NCBI GenBank assembly: GCA_934045905.1
Contig: OW203762.1
Coordinates: 48,633,411-48,697,410, forward strand
Direction: 5' to 3'
DNA: 64,000 nt
From: Leuctra nigra
Taxonomy: Eukaryota; Arthropoda; Insecta; Plecoptera; Leuctridae
The translations under genes were made by a program, and so were the position numbers. The notes under the pieces are model-generated. The model was not told the origin of the DNA, did no database searches, and worked only from the letters and a program-made list of their open reading frames with translations. Below are positions 42,061-56,800 of this stretch, piece after piece; position 1 is the stretch's first letter, and each line of letters begins with the position of its first letter.

Positions 42061-44435
42061 AAACTTACAAAATATGTTGGGTAGAACTAGATAACGAGCA
42101 TTGGCAAATATTGTTGTGCCACGAGGGCTAATCGTAACCAATGCTATTATCAGTTCACTGTCACCTGAGCTGAAATGAAGGAAAACTCACAATTTAATTA
42201 AGGTAAATAAAATCATAGCATAATTTAAACATAAAAAATATTACAACAAAAATACATACATTTTGACGATAATTATTAATTTATAAAAACTTTTAAACTA
42301 AACAAAACCAATTGTATCATAATTATGAAAACACAAATTTTAAATCCTGGAAAATGAAAAAAATTTAATAATTATTTTCAACGGAATTAAATTCCACATG
42401 TGAGGAGGTACGTACTAAAGAGGAGGGAGGAGAGGAAACCCTGTACCGGCAAGTAGCGTTGAGTGTGTTTCCCTCTTTATGTACACTTCTCAATAAAAGC
42501 TTCATGCTCAAAAGAATTTCCAGATTTATCAATGTAAGTGCCCAGAACCTACTGGATTCCGTCCATAAGATTATTAGCACACGGTCTTGTGGTTGAGGAT
42601 TGATATCCGACTCCGAGACTGCTAATTGAGCGAGCGTCTCCTTTTGGCTCTTTTGGCACGGACCTGTTTTTTTTTTGTTTTTTTTCTGTCTTGAGGATAT
42701 ACAGGTCAGAGTTTTTCTTCGATCGAGCTGAAATTTTGCACACATGTACATAACATTTCTGATTGTTGCAGACCCTAATTTTTTGAAATCCATTGTTTAC
42801 GCCAGATTGTGAAAATATTCATGGATATGATTGAAATTAAAATAAGCCATGTTACCTATATTTAATTTTTTTCAAAATAAATCATGTTTAAAAATAAAAA
42901 TACATATTTTTGATTATGGCTCAAATTTAAAAAAAAAATCTTTCGATTGGTGGGTTTGATCAATTTGAAATTTTGACAAGTCATTACGACCAACATTTTC
43001 CCCAATCTTACAAAGTTGCAGCTAAATCCTCCCATTGGTTAAAATTTTAAAAAGTCTTTCATGTGATTTTTGAAATTTAAACTAGAACCGTTGGAGCGAT
43101 AAACTTAAAACTTGGCATGATCATTGAGACCAACATTACCTGTATTTTTGATTATTTTCAGACTAATCTGTGTTTATAAAATTCAAAAGTTATTGACAAT
43201 TTACGGACATTTTGCATGTTGGCTGTCAAATTTCTCGAAAATGTTGATCACGGCAGCTTCGAATCTTCATAGTTCCAAGGTAGTTAGAGTAGAAACTTTC
43301 AAAAGGAATGAAACTGATATGACCGTTCAACAGATCGATCTAATATTGTGTACACACACCAATATCATATGAGTTTTCCCAGATATATACTTTTTTTAAA
43401 GAGATCCTGTGATTTTTGAATATTAACAAGGAACAGTTCAATCATAAAGGTTCAATCGATCAACATAAAACTTGCATGGTTATTGGGACTAACATTTTAG
43501 GACTATTTGGAGATTCGAAGTCTGACGAAATTCAAGAATTATTGGCTTTTAATGATATTTTCGATAGACAGAATTTCGGTTCGAGGTGTTGCGCGTATCC
43601 GTGCTCGCTCATCAACACGTTACTCAGAGCGTTTTCCTAGTAGGTATCTACTTGGGGACGCAACTTCTTTTGAGCATGAGGCTGTAAGGGAATTAAGATT
43701 TGGTTAGGTGTATTCCTGCCATCCTTAAGTCATGTTTAATATTTATTTTTTATTACTTTATAATGCATGGTCTTTGTAATTTGATTGACTCATACATAAC
43801 AAAGAAAGAACATCACAGAGCAATTATTTCAGAATCTCTGAACAAGATAATAAATAATGCTGCAAACTGCAGTTTGGCAATGACGCAGTCTTCCAAACTA
43901 AGCTAACAACACTCATCGCATCCTGGTAACACTGAACATTGATAACTAGTGCCAGCCATCAGGCTCACATATATTCAACTGCTTAACACTTGATCAACAG
44001 CAGTTAGTTTAATAAAGGTTTGATACACCAAATTAGTCATATCCATGTAAGTAGTAGGTAGAAAATAGTTTCAACTTTCCTCTAGTTACTGCCAGCCACT
44101 AAGAATCAAATTGCACGAAAGAGACAAGTCAGTAGAGGCTGGCAAGTGGGACAGAAACATAAGCAAAATCAGAACAATGTACCTACCATCTACTACCATA
44201 GCAACTGCTCTATACATAACATAATTGCATATCTATGATACTTATCATTGTTGATACAAACAATATTAAATAAATACTTGGAACCATAAGCAAATATATC
44301 ATCATGCTATCATATTATATAAATAGTATTAGAGAAACGATAGTATATCGAGTAGGTAAAACTTAAAATTAATGATTACGAATCACCATCGAAGCATTGA
44401 GCATAAACGCTGTTAACAACCACTCAAAAACGGCT
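42061..44435. other. Intergenic region between BIRC6 and the ZAD locus
   Basis: About 42,590-43,440 belongs to a dispersed repeat also seen at 58,086-58,600 (TTTTGGCACGGACCTGTTTT, GAAATTTTGCACACATGT). About 43,560-43,690 carries GTGCTCGCTCATCAAC and GAGCATGAGGCTG, words shared with 59,119-59,190 and about 55,140. The BIRC6 3' UTR lies at the right border. No gene recognised. Confidence 0.55.
42590..43440. repeat. Dispersed repeat (GAGCGTCTCCTTTTGGCTC / ACGGACCTG family), copy 1
   Basis: Contains CTCCTTTTGGCTCTTTTGGC, a T-rich run, ATACAGGTCAGAG, TTCTTCGATCGAGCTGAAAT and TTTTGCACACATGT, in the same order as 58,100-58,420. Borders are unclear. Confidence 0.65.
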
Positions 44436-44885
44436 TCAATCATACGCTTTTGAATTTATGAGTTTATCCACTTCCATTTGTAAAACTATATCAAGAAAAT
44501 TCTGTCCAGCAGCAGTAAACTCAGATGACTCTGGGAAAATCTCATCCACTTCCGGAAAGATTTCAGCTGGCTGCATGGTATCGTTAAAAGGATGGAAAAT
44601 ATTGTCAACTTCCATCATAACATCTTCAATTCCGGTCAATTCCTCCGTTGGCGGTGAATGATTGGTTGTGGCCTCACTGGTGAGAGGCAAGTCGTTGCTA
44701 TGTGCTGGTATGATTGCGGGCGGAATCACGTTGCTGGTGGTATCGGCTGGCAAACTCTCAGTGGGGTTGGAAGAGTTGCTGGACACAGGTTGAGAATCGG
44801 AGGTAGATGCAAAGTCATCTGCTTCGCTCAAACCCTCGGGAACCTTCAGCTTTCCCATCTCTTCTCGCAACTGACGAAAGTTGCG
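44436..44885 (-). CDS. BIRC6: BIRC6 last coding exon
   Basis: 450 nt with stop TGA at 44438-44436. Acceptor tgtctcttcacag. Starts [19 protein letters not shown], matching the vertebrate C-terminus, then continues for about 125 residues of Ser/Thr/Pro- and acid-rich, probably disordered tail ([34 protein letters not shown]) and ends [20 protein letters not shown]. The tail is longer than in vertebrate BIRC6 as I recall it. Confidence 0.9.
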   Translation of the reverse strand, partial: RNFRQLREEMGKLKVPEGLSEADDFASTSDSQPVSSNSSNPTESLPADTTSNVIPPAIIPAHSNDLPLTSEATTNHSPPTEELTGIEDVMMEVDNIFHPFNDTMQPAEIFPEVDEIFPESSEFTAAGQNFLDIVLQMEVDKLINSKAYD

Positions 44886-47800
44886 CTGTGAAGAGACATA
44901 AGGGCATGCGTGTTAGTCTCGTCACTCTGGGTCTCCTTTCCTTGTTACAGTCGGGGCGCCGAGTGTTTGAACTCTCAACAGAATGCGCTATTAGGCAGTT
45001 TTTCTGCTAGGCCGAGAAAGACTTCATTGCGCGCTCACCTTGCAATGACGTCTTTCTCAACCTAACAGAGCAGACCCCCCCCATGATAAGAATAGTTTCT
45101 ACGCGCCTATGAACCTACCTGATCACGTGACTTTTTTAAAAGTGCGGCCTGCCAACAAAAGCAAATTTGTAATATTGGCCCGCAAGTAAAAAAGGTCGAG
45201 TACCACTGATAAAACCCTTCAAATTTTGAAGACAATCGGACAAGCCGTTCAGCATAAAGTAGGGGCCGCCTATTTATGGTTGATTGTGGTTAACAACATT
45301 TTAATTAAAATAACTTAATACGCAGCAGTATCTACCTATATGCAACATACAACACACGATTGAATGTCACAAATGTCACGTACAACCCACAGCTAATACA
45401 TTTTTATGGATTTTTAGGAAAGTTTGTACATCCGAATCTCAAATTTCTGCGAGTATTATCGCCTCTTACTCATAAGTCATAAGTCACACACACATTTAGG
45501 TAAAAAATGTTGTCCCCTGCATGTTGCTACTACAGAGAATATTACTTTGCTCAACAGATCAGAGCAAGTGAGAGATGTGATGTTATAACATCACACATAA
45601 TGTGTTATATATATATATATGCTGGCAAGAGCGCTCGCATTCATTCAATTGCTCCAAGTAGGAAATAGAACACGTCCAGAAAGACTCACCTTCAAGGCCA
45701 TGGCATTGAGTGATATGGAGCGGGCTGTTCGTCGGTCCGTGGATTGCGTCTCAAGGTCGGTGATCCACGTCTCAATCTGGGCACAGATCTCGGCTCGTTT
45801 CATCCAGAAGTGTGTATTGATGACCTTCAAAAGGAAGTTCCGAGTTAACGTGGAGAAGCAAATACTGATCAAGTCTATATTCTCAACATAGCCAAGGTTT
45901 CACTAGTGAGAATGTAATATCATGAATTAATACACCTATACAGGGATAGATAACGCCGTATCAATTACATGCTAAACGACAGTCCCTATCCGTGTCCTGT
46001 TTTCAAATAAAATTCAGAGAAATTAAACATGGCCGACCACTAAAAGCCAAATAGTATGAGTTTTCTCGTCAAGCTGACACAATGCCTACACCAATATATT
46101 TCCAAAACATTATGTATATAGGAGCGATAATACAATATCGACTTAATTAAACCAGACAAACCTTAACAAACAGCTTATGTACAGAGAAAGCCATGTCAAC
46201 ACGAAGGCGGGTTTTCAGATTCTTAAATATGGACGGAAAAATTAAATAGTTTCATTCTGATGTCTTGCTAATTTACATATTTACTCTCTGCTTCATGGGC
46301 AATTAAATAAACACTGATTCTTCTTCTTTGGCGTGGGAGTATTCACAGTATTGTCAGTTATTTTACGGATGAAGAAACAATTAAAGAAATTACAATATAT
46401 ACGACAAAAGCACATTGCTATCATAGCACATTTCAGTCTATTGCTGCATGGAGTGAAAGTCAAGGACTCTCTTTAAACACTTCGAAGACCATATCAATGA
46501 TTATAGGGAACAAATGTCAACGGATCAAAATACTTTATAGTGAATTTAAACTACATATAAATGGTTCTATTATTCCCACTTCAGAAAATGCAAGGAATTT
46601 AGGTTTGATAATGGACAGCCAAATGACTTACTCAGATCATATTCAGAAAGCAAATAGCAAAGCTTACGGCAAACTACGAACAATGCAAAGATTTAAACAA
46701 ATTCTGACAAGATCAACAAAAAGCAAGCTTGTTGAGGCACTTATAATATCTAATTTTAATTACTGTGACATCGTTTACGGACCGTGTATTTCGAAGAAAG
46801 ATGTAGGTCGTATTCAAAAAGTCCAGAATTCTTGTGCTAGGTTTGTATTCAATATTAAGAGAAGACACCATATAAGTCCCTACATTCAAAAACTTCATTG
46901 GCTAAAGATGGAAGCGAGAAGAAGCCTACATTTAACATGCGCAACGCACAAGATATTGAGAACGGGAGAGCCAAAGTATTTAAATGATAAGTTGAGAAAG
47001 CGTCGTGATATTCACCTACGAGACACGCGGTCCAAAGATAAGCTAGACTTTGGAACTCATCGAAGTAAAAAATTCAAGAACTGTTTTTCCTATTCAGCCT
47101 CAGTAGCATACAACACAACAACAACAGAAGAGCAGACCCTAAGTTTAAAAGCTTTCAAGACGCTCGTTAAGGATAAACTCGCTATCATTCAAGAAAGAGA
47201 ATTCGTGAAGTAATGATATTGGAAGACGAGAATCAAGAATACATCCTGCTGAGAATGTTTTTTCAGTGGTTTTCCCTCAGCTAAAAAGCAAATGCTTGGA
47301 TGTTCTTCCAATATTACCACTGATATTGAAGCACAATTTTAATGACTATTATGAATTAAGAAGAAGTAGGTAAATGGTGAAGATGTGAAGCAGCTGAAGA
47401 GAAGAGATGGATGTATGGAAGATCAACGACTCGATTGTTGAATACAGACCAATTATGTACCTATTTTATGTGCTCAATAAATTACATTATTATTATTATT
47501 ATTATTATAAAATATGTCAAAACATTTTTGTATCAGGAGGCCAAGTCTTGAAACTTACGCCTTCAGGACGCAAACGCTCTCGGACGTCATAAAGTCCCAT
47601 TTACTGTAAGAATGATCGCCATTGAAACATAAAGTCAAGCCACTTATTTGATTGGCATCCAGTAATCTATTGGAAACAATTTATTAACATTATAATTATA
47701 ATTACAGATATTATACAGTCATAAAACCTTATTCAAAATTAAGCTAAACAGTTCAAGGTAGATTTCAAGGTCATCATTCTTACATTAAATGGGACTTTAT

Positions 47801-50800
47801 GACGTCCGAGAGCGTTTGCGTCCTGAAAGCGTAAGTTTCAAGACTTGGCCTCCAGCTGTTTCAATGAAGTGACTTTCAGAAGGCTGTGGTTTATATTACT
47901 TTTACTGCATGCATGAAAACTGCGTGAAAACGAAAGTAGAAATGTTTAGAAGGCTAAGGTGAATCAGATAGTTCAAATGAAACGCGAAGTTATCTATCCC
48001 TGTATAGGTGTATTAATTCATGGTAATATAGAGAAGGGAACAGAGAAAACACAATGGCTTAACTTCCCATCCAAAGGGCAGTGTGCCATTCACATCACGG
48101 GCCGTCACAGGAGGAGGGAGGCCAACACATTTTTGAAGCAATTAGCAAATTTACTCGAATATAAGTCTCGGGTACCTACATGCAATTATTTAAATTCATG
48201 AAACCCTAGGGAGTCTAATAATTGCATATGGCATACCTACATAAATTTTACATACCAAGCGTTTTAAAGAATAGATTTCCAAAAACTGGGGTGAGGCTTA
48301 TATTCTAGTAAATATGGCAGTTGCAATGTAGGCATGTGGCAGCCCTGGTATGAGATGATTCCGTACCTGTCTAAAGCATGGGCAAGGGTTCCGCAGTTGC
48401 TCCAGCATGGCCCACTTAACTGTGGCCTGGCATATGTTGGAGTTGTATTCCCGGGAGCTCTGCGTGCCGGAAGGAGTCCCTCTGGACCTCTCGTAGCCTG
48501 GCTCATTGAAGTAGGGCTCCGGAACGAGGATAAGGGACTGGATGGATACCAGCACCTGCAGGAATCACCACATATAATCTTATTCAACTTTACCATTGCA
48601 TTCAAACACTCACTCCAGTCGGCTGGGTGACTTCTAGGTGTTTTAAACACTTGCCCTCCTCATTGTTTTAGATCTAATTAAAACTAAAAAAGCAACACAC
48701 TGGGGTTGAGGACATCCGATGTGTAGCAAAGCAAGTGTTGTTGCATACTATAAAGGTAGGTACTGAGAACATTTCTCCTTCAGATCAATTAGATTAGGTA
48801 CAATCTCAATCCCTGATAGCAGTAGGTATTAGGTATAAGTCTGCTGTTCGTTCTGGAACACTTGTGTTTAAGAGCAATATTAACAATAATTTAACTTCTT
48901 GGGGTGATTACTGATTATTTCTGGATGGAACCCTTCTGCAGGGCGATTGTATAACTTTCTTAGCCGAGATAATGGATCGTTATCTATACCAATTGATGAA
49001 AGTTAACTAATAATATCATTGTTAATGTTTTGAATTGTGCAAAAGCTACGAGGATATGAAATATAATTACATTATTTATCTCGGGAAGTCGACTTTACCC
49101 ACTTTGAATTCCTTTACATTCTGATAGGCTAAATTACTTTCATCAATTGGTATCGATAACGATCCATTATCTCGGCTAAGAAGTAATACAATCGCACTGC
49201 TGGTCTGGACCATTAACAGTGACCTCAGGTTGTGTACAATATCCTTGGAAAACACTCTTTCAGACAAATGTCTGTGATAGTTTGATTATCAACCAGGAGA
49301 CACATGCTATTCCTCCACTGAACAATAACAAGGAAACCCGAGGTGTCCAAGGGGTTGATGTGACTCACCTGCAGTAGACTGGATGTGTGAGCGCTCCACT
49401 TCTCCTCGGGCCGACCGTGCCAAGTGTTGAGCACGCTGAGGCACACTTTGCCGTCGTTGTAGAGGTTGGGGTTGAAGCGGATGGTCTGATGGCCAGTGGT
49501 CTGCAGGTTGATCAGCATGGGCGAGGTGGGATACTCGGGAGGGAAGAACACGTCGAACTCGAAGCAGCCGTTGGCGTACGGAGTCTCCGCGGGGCCGGTG
49601 ATCAGAACCTGCAACACAGTAGAGTCAGATCTTACTCTAGCCTTGGCAATCATTATAAACGTACAAATGTGGAATTTTCAGACAATTATTTTTGGGTAAA
49701 TTATTTTCTTAATTTTTGAAGTAATAAAGTAATAATTATTGATTAATGATTATTTATGTTAAATTGGTACTTGAGGACCCTGTCTGTGCTTCTGTATGAT
49801 GTCCATTATTTGTCTATTTGTACATTTTGTTATTTTCAATATAAGCAAGTGTTTGTTAGAATGCTGAGAATGCTAGAGATAAAAGAGATTGCTGCATACC
49901 TTCATGAGATCGAGCCTGTCCGTGTCGCAGCGCACGAACACCGAGCTACTGAACGACAGCGGGAGGGACGAGGACAACGTTACCGCTTCCTGAGCCAGCC
50001 GCTTGACTCGTGCCGGATGCCGCTGCTGCCCAGCGGCTCGCAGATTCGACTCAAAGTGGTAGGAGACGGCGAACTGGAAGCCGCCGGTCGACTCGGCTAT
50101 CATCTCACACGAGTCAAACTGCAGCCGGCGCATGGCGCACAAGTAGCGCTGCTCCAGCGAGCTGCAGTCTGGCGCAGCTGGCACGGCGCCAACGTCTGGC
50201 ACTGGTGCGTGGTCTGCAGATGCGGCCTGCAATTGCCAGGAAATGTAATGAATAATGATAATTTAATGAAATTTGATGTCTTTATGTGAAGAGTATGCTT
50301 GAACCATAGAACAATGTAATTTTCTTGAATTGATATTAATCAGCATCACGACTAACTGGAAAGCATTGAATAAATATAATATCTGCATAGTAATATCTGC
50401 ATAGTTTTAATTTCAATTTTGAACAACTTCATAATTAATTTCATGTATTTTAAATTGATAGTTATTCTGTGTTTGTACAACCTTTGTTAATAAGGCAGAC
50501 TTTATTTCTGTGAATAAAGATATATACCTATATATTAGGGATGTCGGCGGGTCCAAAAATCAGGAATCGGGTATCCGTCATAAATACTCGGGTCGGAATC
50601 GGGTAATTAAACCCCCCTAATTTTTATTTTTTTTTTGGTGGTGGGTGGCTAGGTAAGGGGGTAGGGGTTTAGGTAAATAAACACGTGGCACTTAGCTGCG
50701 TGAGAGGAGAAAATTACCCTCTCTCAGGGCCATCTGTGTGCTTGTCCTTGAAAAGAATTTGAGAAAACAGGACAGGACATGATAACATTCTTTGATAACT

Positions 50801-53800
50801 AACAACTTTGATAACTTTTTTGGTACCCGCGATTATTATTTATTACCCGAGTAATTGATTACCCGGAACCGCCCGGGTACCCGGGTACCCGCCGACATCC
50901 CTACTATATATATGTCACTTCTCATGTACGAACCTGCACAAGCTTGGCAGTGCGCTGCATGTCGCGTATGAACATGGCAAGGTCAGCCTCACCCTCTCCC
51001 TCCTCTCCGCCCAGCCTGCCGCCCAGCCTGGAGGCGTACGTGTCCACGTAGCCACGCATGCGAGCGAGCAGTCCGACCACCGCCTCGCCGCCGCGCAGCA
51101 TGGGCACCAGGTCAGGATGTCGAGCGATGCTGCGCAACAGACGGAACAGCGCGCGGTACAGCGGCACATGCTGCGCCATGTCCAGGACACTGTCGTTGCG
51201 CAGGTAGCCTCGCGCCGCCGGCAGCACGCAGGAGTGCTGGAGCAGGCGGGAGAAGGCGGGGGGCAGCGCCACGCTCGTTGTCACTTCTCCACCACGAGGG
51301 TTCATGTAGCAGCCCAGTGCCTGCACAAACATACAATACGATAACACTCAGTTCACATCATGAAATGTAGAGCTCAAGTCTTGGGACAAAGTTCTCATTC
51401 ACATATTGAATGAAATGTTTACGTTCACCACAGTCATTTATGTAGTATTGTAAACTGACTTAAATAAGTTTCTTTCCAGATCCCAGTGCTGATGGAAAAC
51501 TGGTTTTCACAAACTTCTGAAAGTACGCAAAAGTCTGTAATTCTCTGGGAAATTATTTTCAAGGGAACCTGAAGTATGTATTCTGAAAAGTACTCGCAGC
51601 TACTAGTGTGGGTAATGCAAATGTCTGACCTGCAGCAGCACTGTCACTTGCTCCTCTTCCCCCCGCTGCCTCATGAGAGCCTGCTCCATGTTCCATGACT
51701 GTGCCGTGGAGCCGGTGCCGAAGCCGGTGCCCTTGGCCCAGTACAAGTGTGCCTTATCCTTCTCCTCCTTCTCCTCCCCCTCGTGTTTGGCGTCGTCCAG
51801 AGGCCACGCCTCCTCGTCCTCCGCCTTCGACTCGGGATCCTCGTACTCGTCCGCGCAGGAGTTCAGCGTCGTCTACACACATCAGTCATCAGCTGAATGC
51901 TTCAGTAGGATGTAAAACATTTAAGGGTGTGCGAATATTCGAAAATTTCGAATACTTCGAAAATATTTGGTTCGAATATTCGATTTGGTATTCGAAAATA
52001 AAGTATTCGAAATTTCGAATACTTCGAAAATTCGAATATTCGAAAATTTTCGAATAGTTCATGTCTTTTTAATTCAAAATTATCCCGCCATTTCTCAAAT
52101 AAGAGTGTTTTTCAATGCTGCCAACTGCTGCAAAGTCTAAAACTCCAACCGGAAATAGTCGTGGCCGCCATTTTGATTTCGAGGGAATATTATTTGTAGG
52201 TTAATTTTAGTGACAAGACAACAATATTATCCTTGCATATTACATCATAATCATAGTACATACTTCATTCTCACTATGGCCATCTTTCATTCTAGTCATA
52301 TGAAAACAGTTTGGTGCCCAATAATTTTTTTTAATTGATATTATGTATTTTAATTTAGGTTCCAATTATTCGATATTCGATTCGATATTCGAAATAATTT
52401 ATTCGATATTCGTATTCGAAGTCAAAAATCACTATTCGCACACCCCTAAAAACATTCAAATAAAAATTTGGGCTTCATAATTTATTGCCTTCATTTTTCA
52501 ATGAATGCTGTCTAAAGCTTCATATTATCCTACATACCTACTAGCCATAAGCAATAAACGGTGGTCACAATACCTACCATTTTTTGTAATGGATTAAATT
52601 TTTTGATTTTACATTAAATTAATAATAATAAATGCTACTACTTACGTATTGTAAAATGTCAACAAAATAATTAAAATTGATGTGACTCCACCCTCCTACA
52701 AGTACTACCTACTTTCAATACCACATTTCACTCTGTTTTGCTTTATAAAATATCTTCCACCATTTTGGCAATGTATAATCCAACTCAGGCTGCCTATTGT
52801 ATATGTAATGCATCAAGTTTCTTGAAAATGTTCACCATGCAAAAATGAGTAAATGCACAAGGATTCAGCTACTTTATCATCTTATGATCTTTTGTTGATA
52901 AAAAAAAACATTTCACATAATTTCGCATAGTTGAACATTTTCGCATGCGTTTTCGATTTGAGAATTGATATCCTGTGAAGTGAATAAACGCATTCAAATA
53001 ACAATAGCCAAGGTTATTACGTTATTACTTATTTAGTAAAGAGTTAATTTAAATCCAACATGAATGTTAGTGCAGTGTCAATTTAAATTAAACAGAGGGA
53101 TAATTTATATGACCAAACAGGATGAAGAATAAGTCGTTCAATAATCTGGAGACTCACTTCGCCGTTGAGTGCATCAGGCTGGTGAGTGAACACAGACAAG
53201 CACCGGAGCAGCAGATGCACGGCTCCCGTGTCGATGGAAGCCTGTCGGAGAGCGATGGCTTCGGTGGAGTCCCAAGCCAGAGAGTCGTAGAGTTGGCACA
53301 GCGCTTGGAACGAGAGAGTATGCAGCTCGGAGAGTGCAAACACGTTGCCTGAAAGCAAGACAATCTTTAACACTTTCTCCACTTGTGGATATTCATTATT
53401 CATACTATGAAGCCCCTGAATTGAATGAATTCTAAGCTTGAACTGAGTTTAATATAGAGTCAATGGATTTGCTATTTGCTTTTTAATTTGAATACAGTTC
53501 TCAGCATTTTTCACGAAATATGACAAAATATTGGCATGAGAAGTTTCCAAAAGTGTGAAAAATGATAATGTATAAAATGTATTTCCTGCCAATTCTAACA
53601 TACGGGGCAGTGACGTGGTCAGCGGGAGGACAGGAAATGGATCAGCTTCAGGCAGCGGAGATGAAGTTCTTGAGGAGTGTGAAGGGAGTCACAAGAATGG
53701 ACAAGATCCGAAGTAAGAAGATAAGAAGTGAGCTGGGGGTAGAGAGATTGGGGTTTAAATTGGGCAGAGAGAGGCTTCGGTGGTTTGGCCACATGAAGAG

Positions 53801-56800
53801 GATGGAAACAGGGCGAGTGCCACGGCGGGTGTTTGAGTCGGCTACTTCGGGACCACGTAGAGTAGGAAGACCAAGAGAGAGGTGGATGGAGTTATTAAGG
53901 ACGATGTTTTGGAGAGAGGAGGAAGTTGGAGTGAGTTGGAGGCTGAGAGACAGTGGGAGGACAGAACAAGGTGGAGGCAATTTGTGGAACAATTGGAAGT
54001 GGAGGAAGAAGAAGAAGACGAGGAGGAGACGCCAGGCGTGGCCAGCCGGTCTCCAGTAGTCCTGCGGCCCTAGTGTTGGTGGGAACACCCACCCCCTGAC
54101 CCATTAAATTGGAACCAGCGGATAGATTATTATTATTGACAAATTGTATTTAACACAATAAACTATTTCGATATGGCTTGTTATTATTTCGTAATTCTTG
54201 CAGGTAGAATGATTGTGGAAACTCTAAAGCACTTTGGAAGTTTTCCATTGAACAATCAGTAACTACCCACACTTAATAAACACTAGTGGTCGGATTCGGG
54301 TAACATTTTGGCCCCGGGTACCTATACGTTTTAATTATTCAGGTATCTAATACCCAAGTAATAACCAATTATATATAAAAAAAATTAGATGAAATCAAAT
54401 TTATTAGATTTATATAACAACAACGAAGATTTTTTATAACTCAAAAATGTAATGAAAGAAAAAAAACTAAGACTAGGTAATGATAAGGTGTCCGCACTTC
54501 TCGACTCTCATGAAGATAATTACCATCTTCGCCAGAATCTGCCACACCAAGCACAAGGCGCAAGAGACACTGCGCGGCGCGGCGGCGATGTTCGCGCAGC
54601 AGCACGCCAGCATAGCCTGGCAGGCGCAGGAACAGCGCGAAGGCGGCCAGTGCGTGGGGCGGCACGGGAGGAAGTGAGGGGGCGGTGCGGCTACCTCCAG
54701 GAGAGGAGATGTATGCAGGGGCGTCGTCCACGTCGTCGTAGATGTCGTTGCCTCCCGCCTCCACCTTTACCCACTCGGCGTCCAGCTGAGATTCATTCGG
54801 CTGACAACAGAAATATTGATCATTCTATCTCCTGGCTCCTCCAACTGATGTTAGATAAAGTGCACTGTATCACAGCTGGTCTATTATCCAAAGTTAACTA
54901 GATAGCACACAAAGTACACTAAATGAGAAGTAAAGTTAGATAAATTGAAATAAAAATCAGGAGTTGCCTCATATTTAACATGGCACTTGAAGCAAAGTAA
55001 ATGCAGTAAATTACATTACTTTTTTACTATGTAAAGGACAAAGGCCCCATACTCAAAGGAATTTTCAGTTTTATGAACGAAAGTATGCAGTCTACTGGAT
55101 TCCAGTAGTTTGGGTCTTGTGATGCCTTGTGGAAATTTGTGGCGCAAATATCTACTTGCGGACTCAACTTCTTATGAGCATGAGGCTGCTATTACATAAT
55201 TGATGGCTCTACATCTTTCAACTCTCTGACTTTTACCTTGTCTGCTGGTGGATAGCGCCAGGTCTCAGGGTACACAGTGGGGAGATGAAGCGCCAGCAGC
55301 GCCAGACCGCCATGTTGTGAGAACACCTGCAGGGCCGTGGGCAGCGCTTCGTACACCGTCGGCGTCTCCGCTGTACAGAGAAGTCACCGATTGCACATGG
55401 TTGCGGATGAATGTTATGACTTTCACAAGAGCAATGTGTACTACTGACCTCGCGGGGCGTTGGGAGTGGACTGCACCAGGGACAGTTCGATGCTGGGGCT
55501 GCTGATGGAGCCTCCCTGGTCGACAATGTATTGCAGGAGCTGGCTGAGGCTCATCGACGACACTTCAAGTCCGCAGCTGTGGTGGATTGTGTAGCCTGTA
55601 ATATACACGACAATAGAAACAAGGACAAACTTATATTTTATAACATTTTCTTTTCAGAGTTTTTATATACACTTGGTATAACTAAAAATGATTGCTCAAT
55701 AAACTGATGGACTGAAAATGTTAGATTGCACCATCAGAAGTCAGTCCAAGCAATATCATTGTCCCACTCATGTACATCACCACTCATTTAAAAAATACTA
55801 CATAGTAAGTAACAAGCATTGATTGTAATGGAACATGCAGTCATTGGTAATTGGTAGAGCCCCGTAAAAGAGGTTTAGTTTTTTTTAACAAATTTCGTTT
55901 CAAAATTAGAAATGTTGCATTTTGGCGGTGTTATTCAAATAACCCTCTATTTTGTTACCACAGCCCTGAAAAATTGACATTGACAGAGGGTTTTGGCATT
56001 ATTGAAACCGCACCACTTATTAAACTCGCACCAGTAGGAAATAACATGAAAACGTGAACAATACTGCGCGTCCTCTGCTGAGTGTTGACTGAAGAGACTA
56101 AAGACTTGTTGTGACTTGCGAGTTGGTTGCGTTGTGACTCACTGCTTGGTCGGGCCGGTCCACTTGAGGGGGTGGGTTGTCAGTGGGTAGGGGCAGGTAG
56201 TGGTGCATCGCGCTGCTGACCTTGGCTTGTTATCGTGCGAGGCAAGGCAAAGGAAGGATGGGCTAGGGCTATTTTTTCTTGTTGCATTTATAATGTATTT
56301 TGGAAAATATGGCGCGATTTCGTGCTTATTTCGCAGAAAAACTACCTATTTCGTTTTTATAGTTGATTTTTCTTCAATTCCTAAATAAGTTTAATGAAAC
56401 AACTAATACAGGAGGTCCTGGTCATTTTTGCAGTTGTACCTACATTTCAACTAGTTGCATTGCATTGAAATATCAATGCACCAAAACATAAATGTGTGTG
56501 TACATTTTGAAACAAAGTTCACTCATTAGTAATAGTAATGCTTGAAGAACTCACGAGTAGCTGACGGCGCCGGCGCACTTGGCTTGGCCTCAGCTGACCT
56601 TGAGCTGACATTCTTTGCCTCCTTCGTTCTCTTGTCCATTGGCTCCTCAACAATACCCTGGATACAAATAAAATCTGTTAAACGCCGACTTCATGCCACA
56701 CAACTGCATACACATAATGAACTAAGAAAGGCATGAAACCATGGTTAATTCAGCTAATTCTTGTTAACCTTATTTATATGGGCGAGTGAAATCATAATAA

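Noticed and set aside
41689..42084. 131-codon plus-strand frame near the proposed promoter
   Set aside because: No recognisable domain, overlaps frames on the other strand, and lies in a CG-rich region where chance open frames are long.
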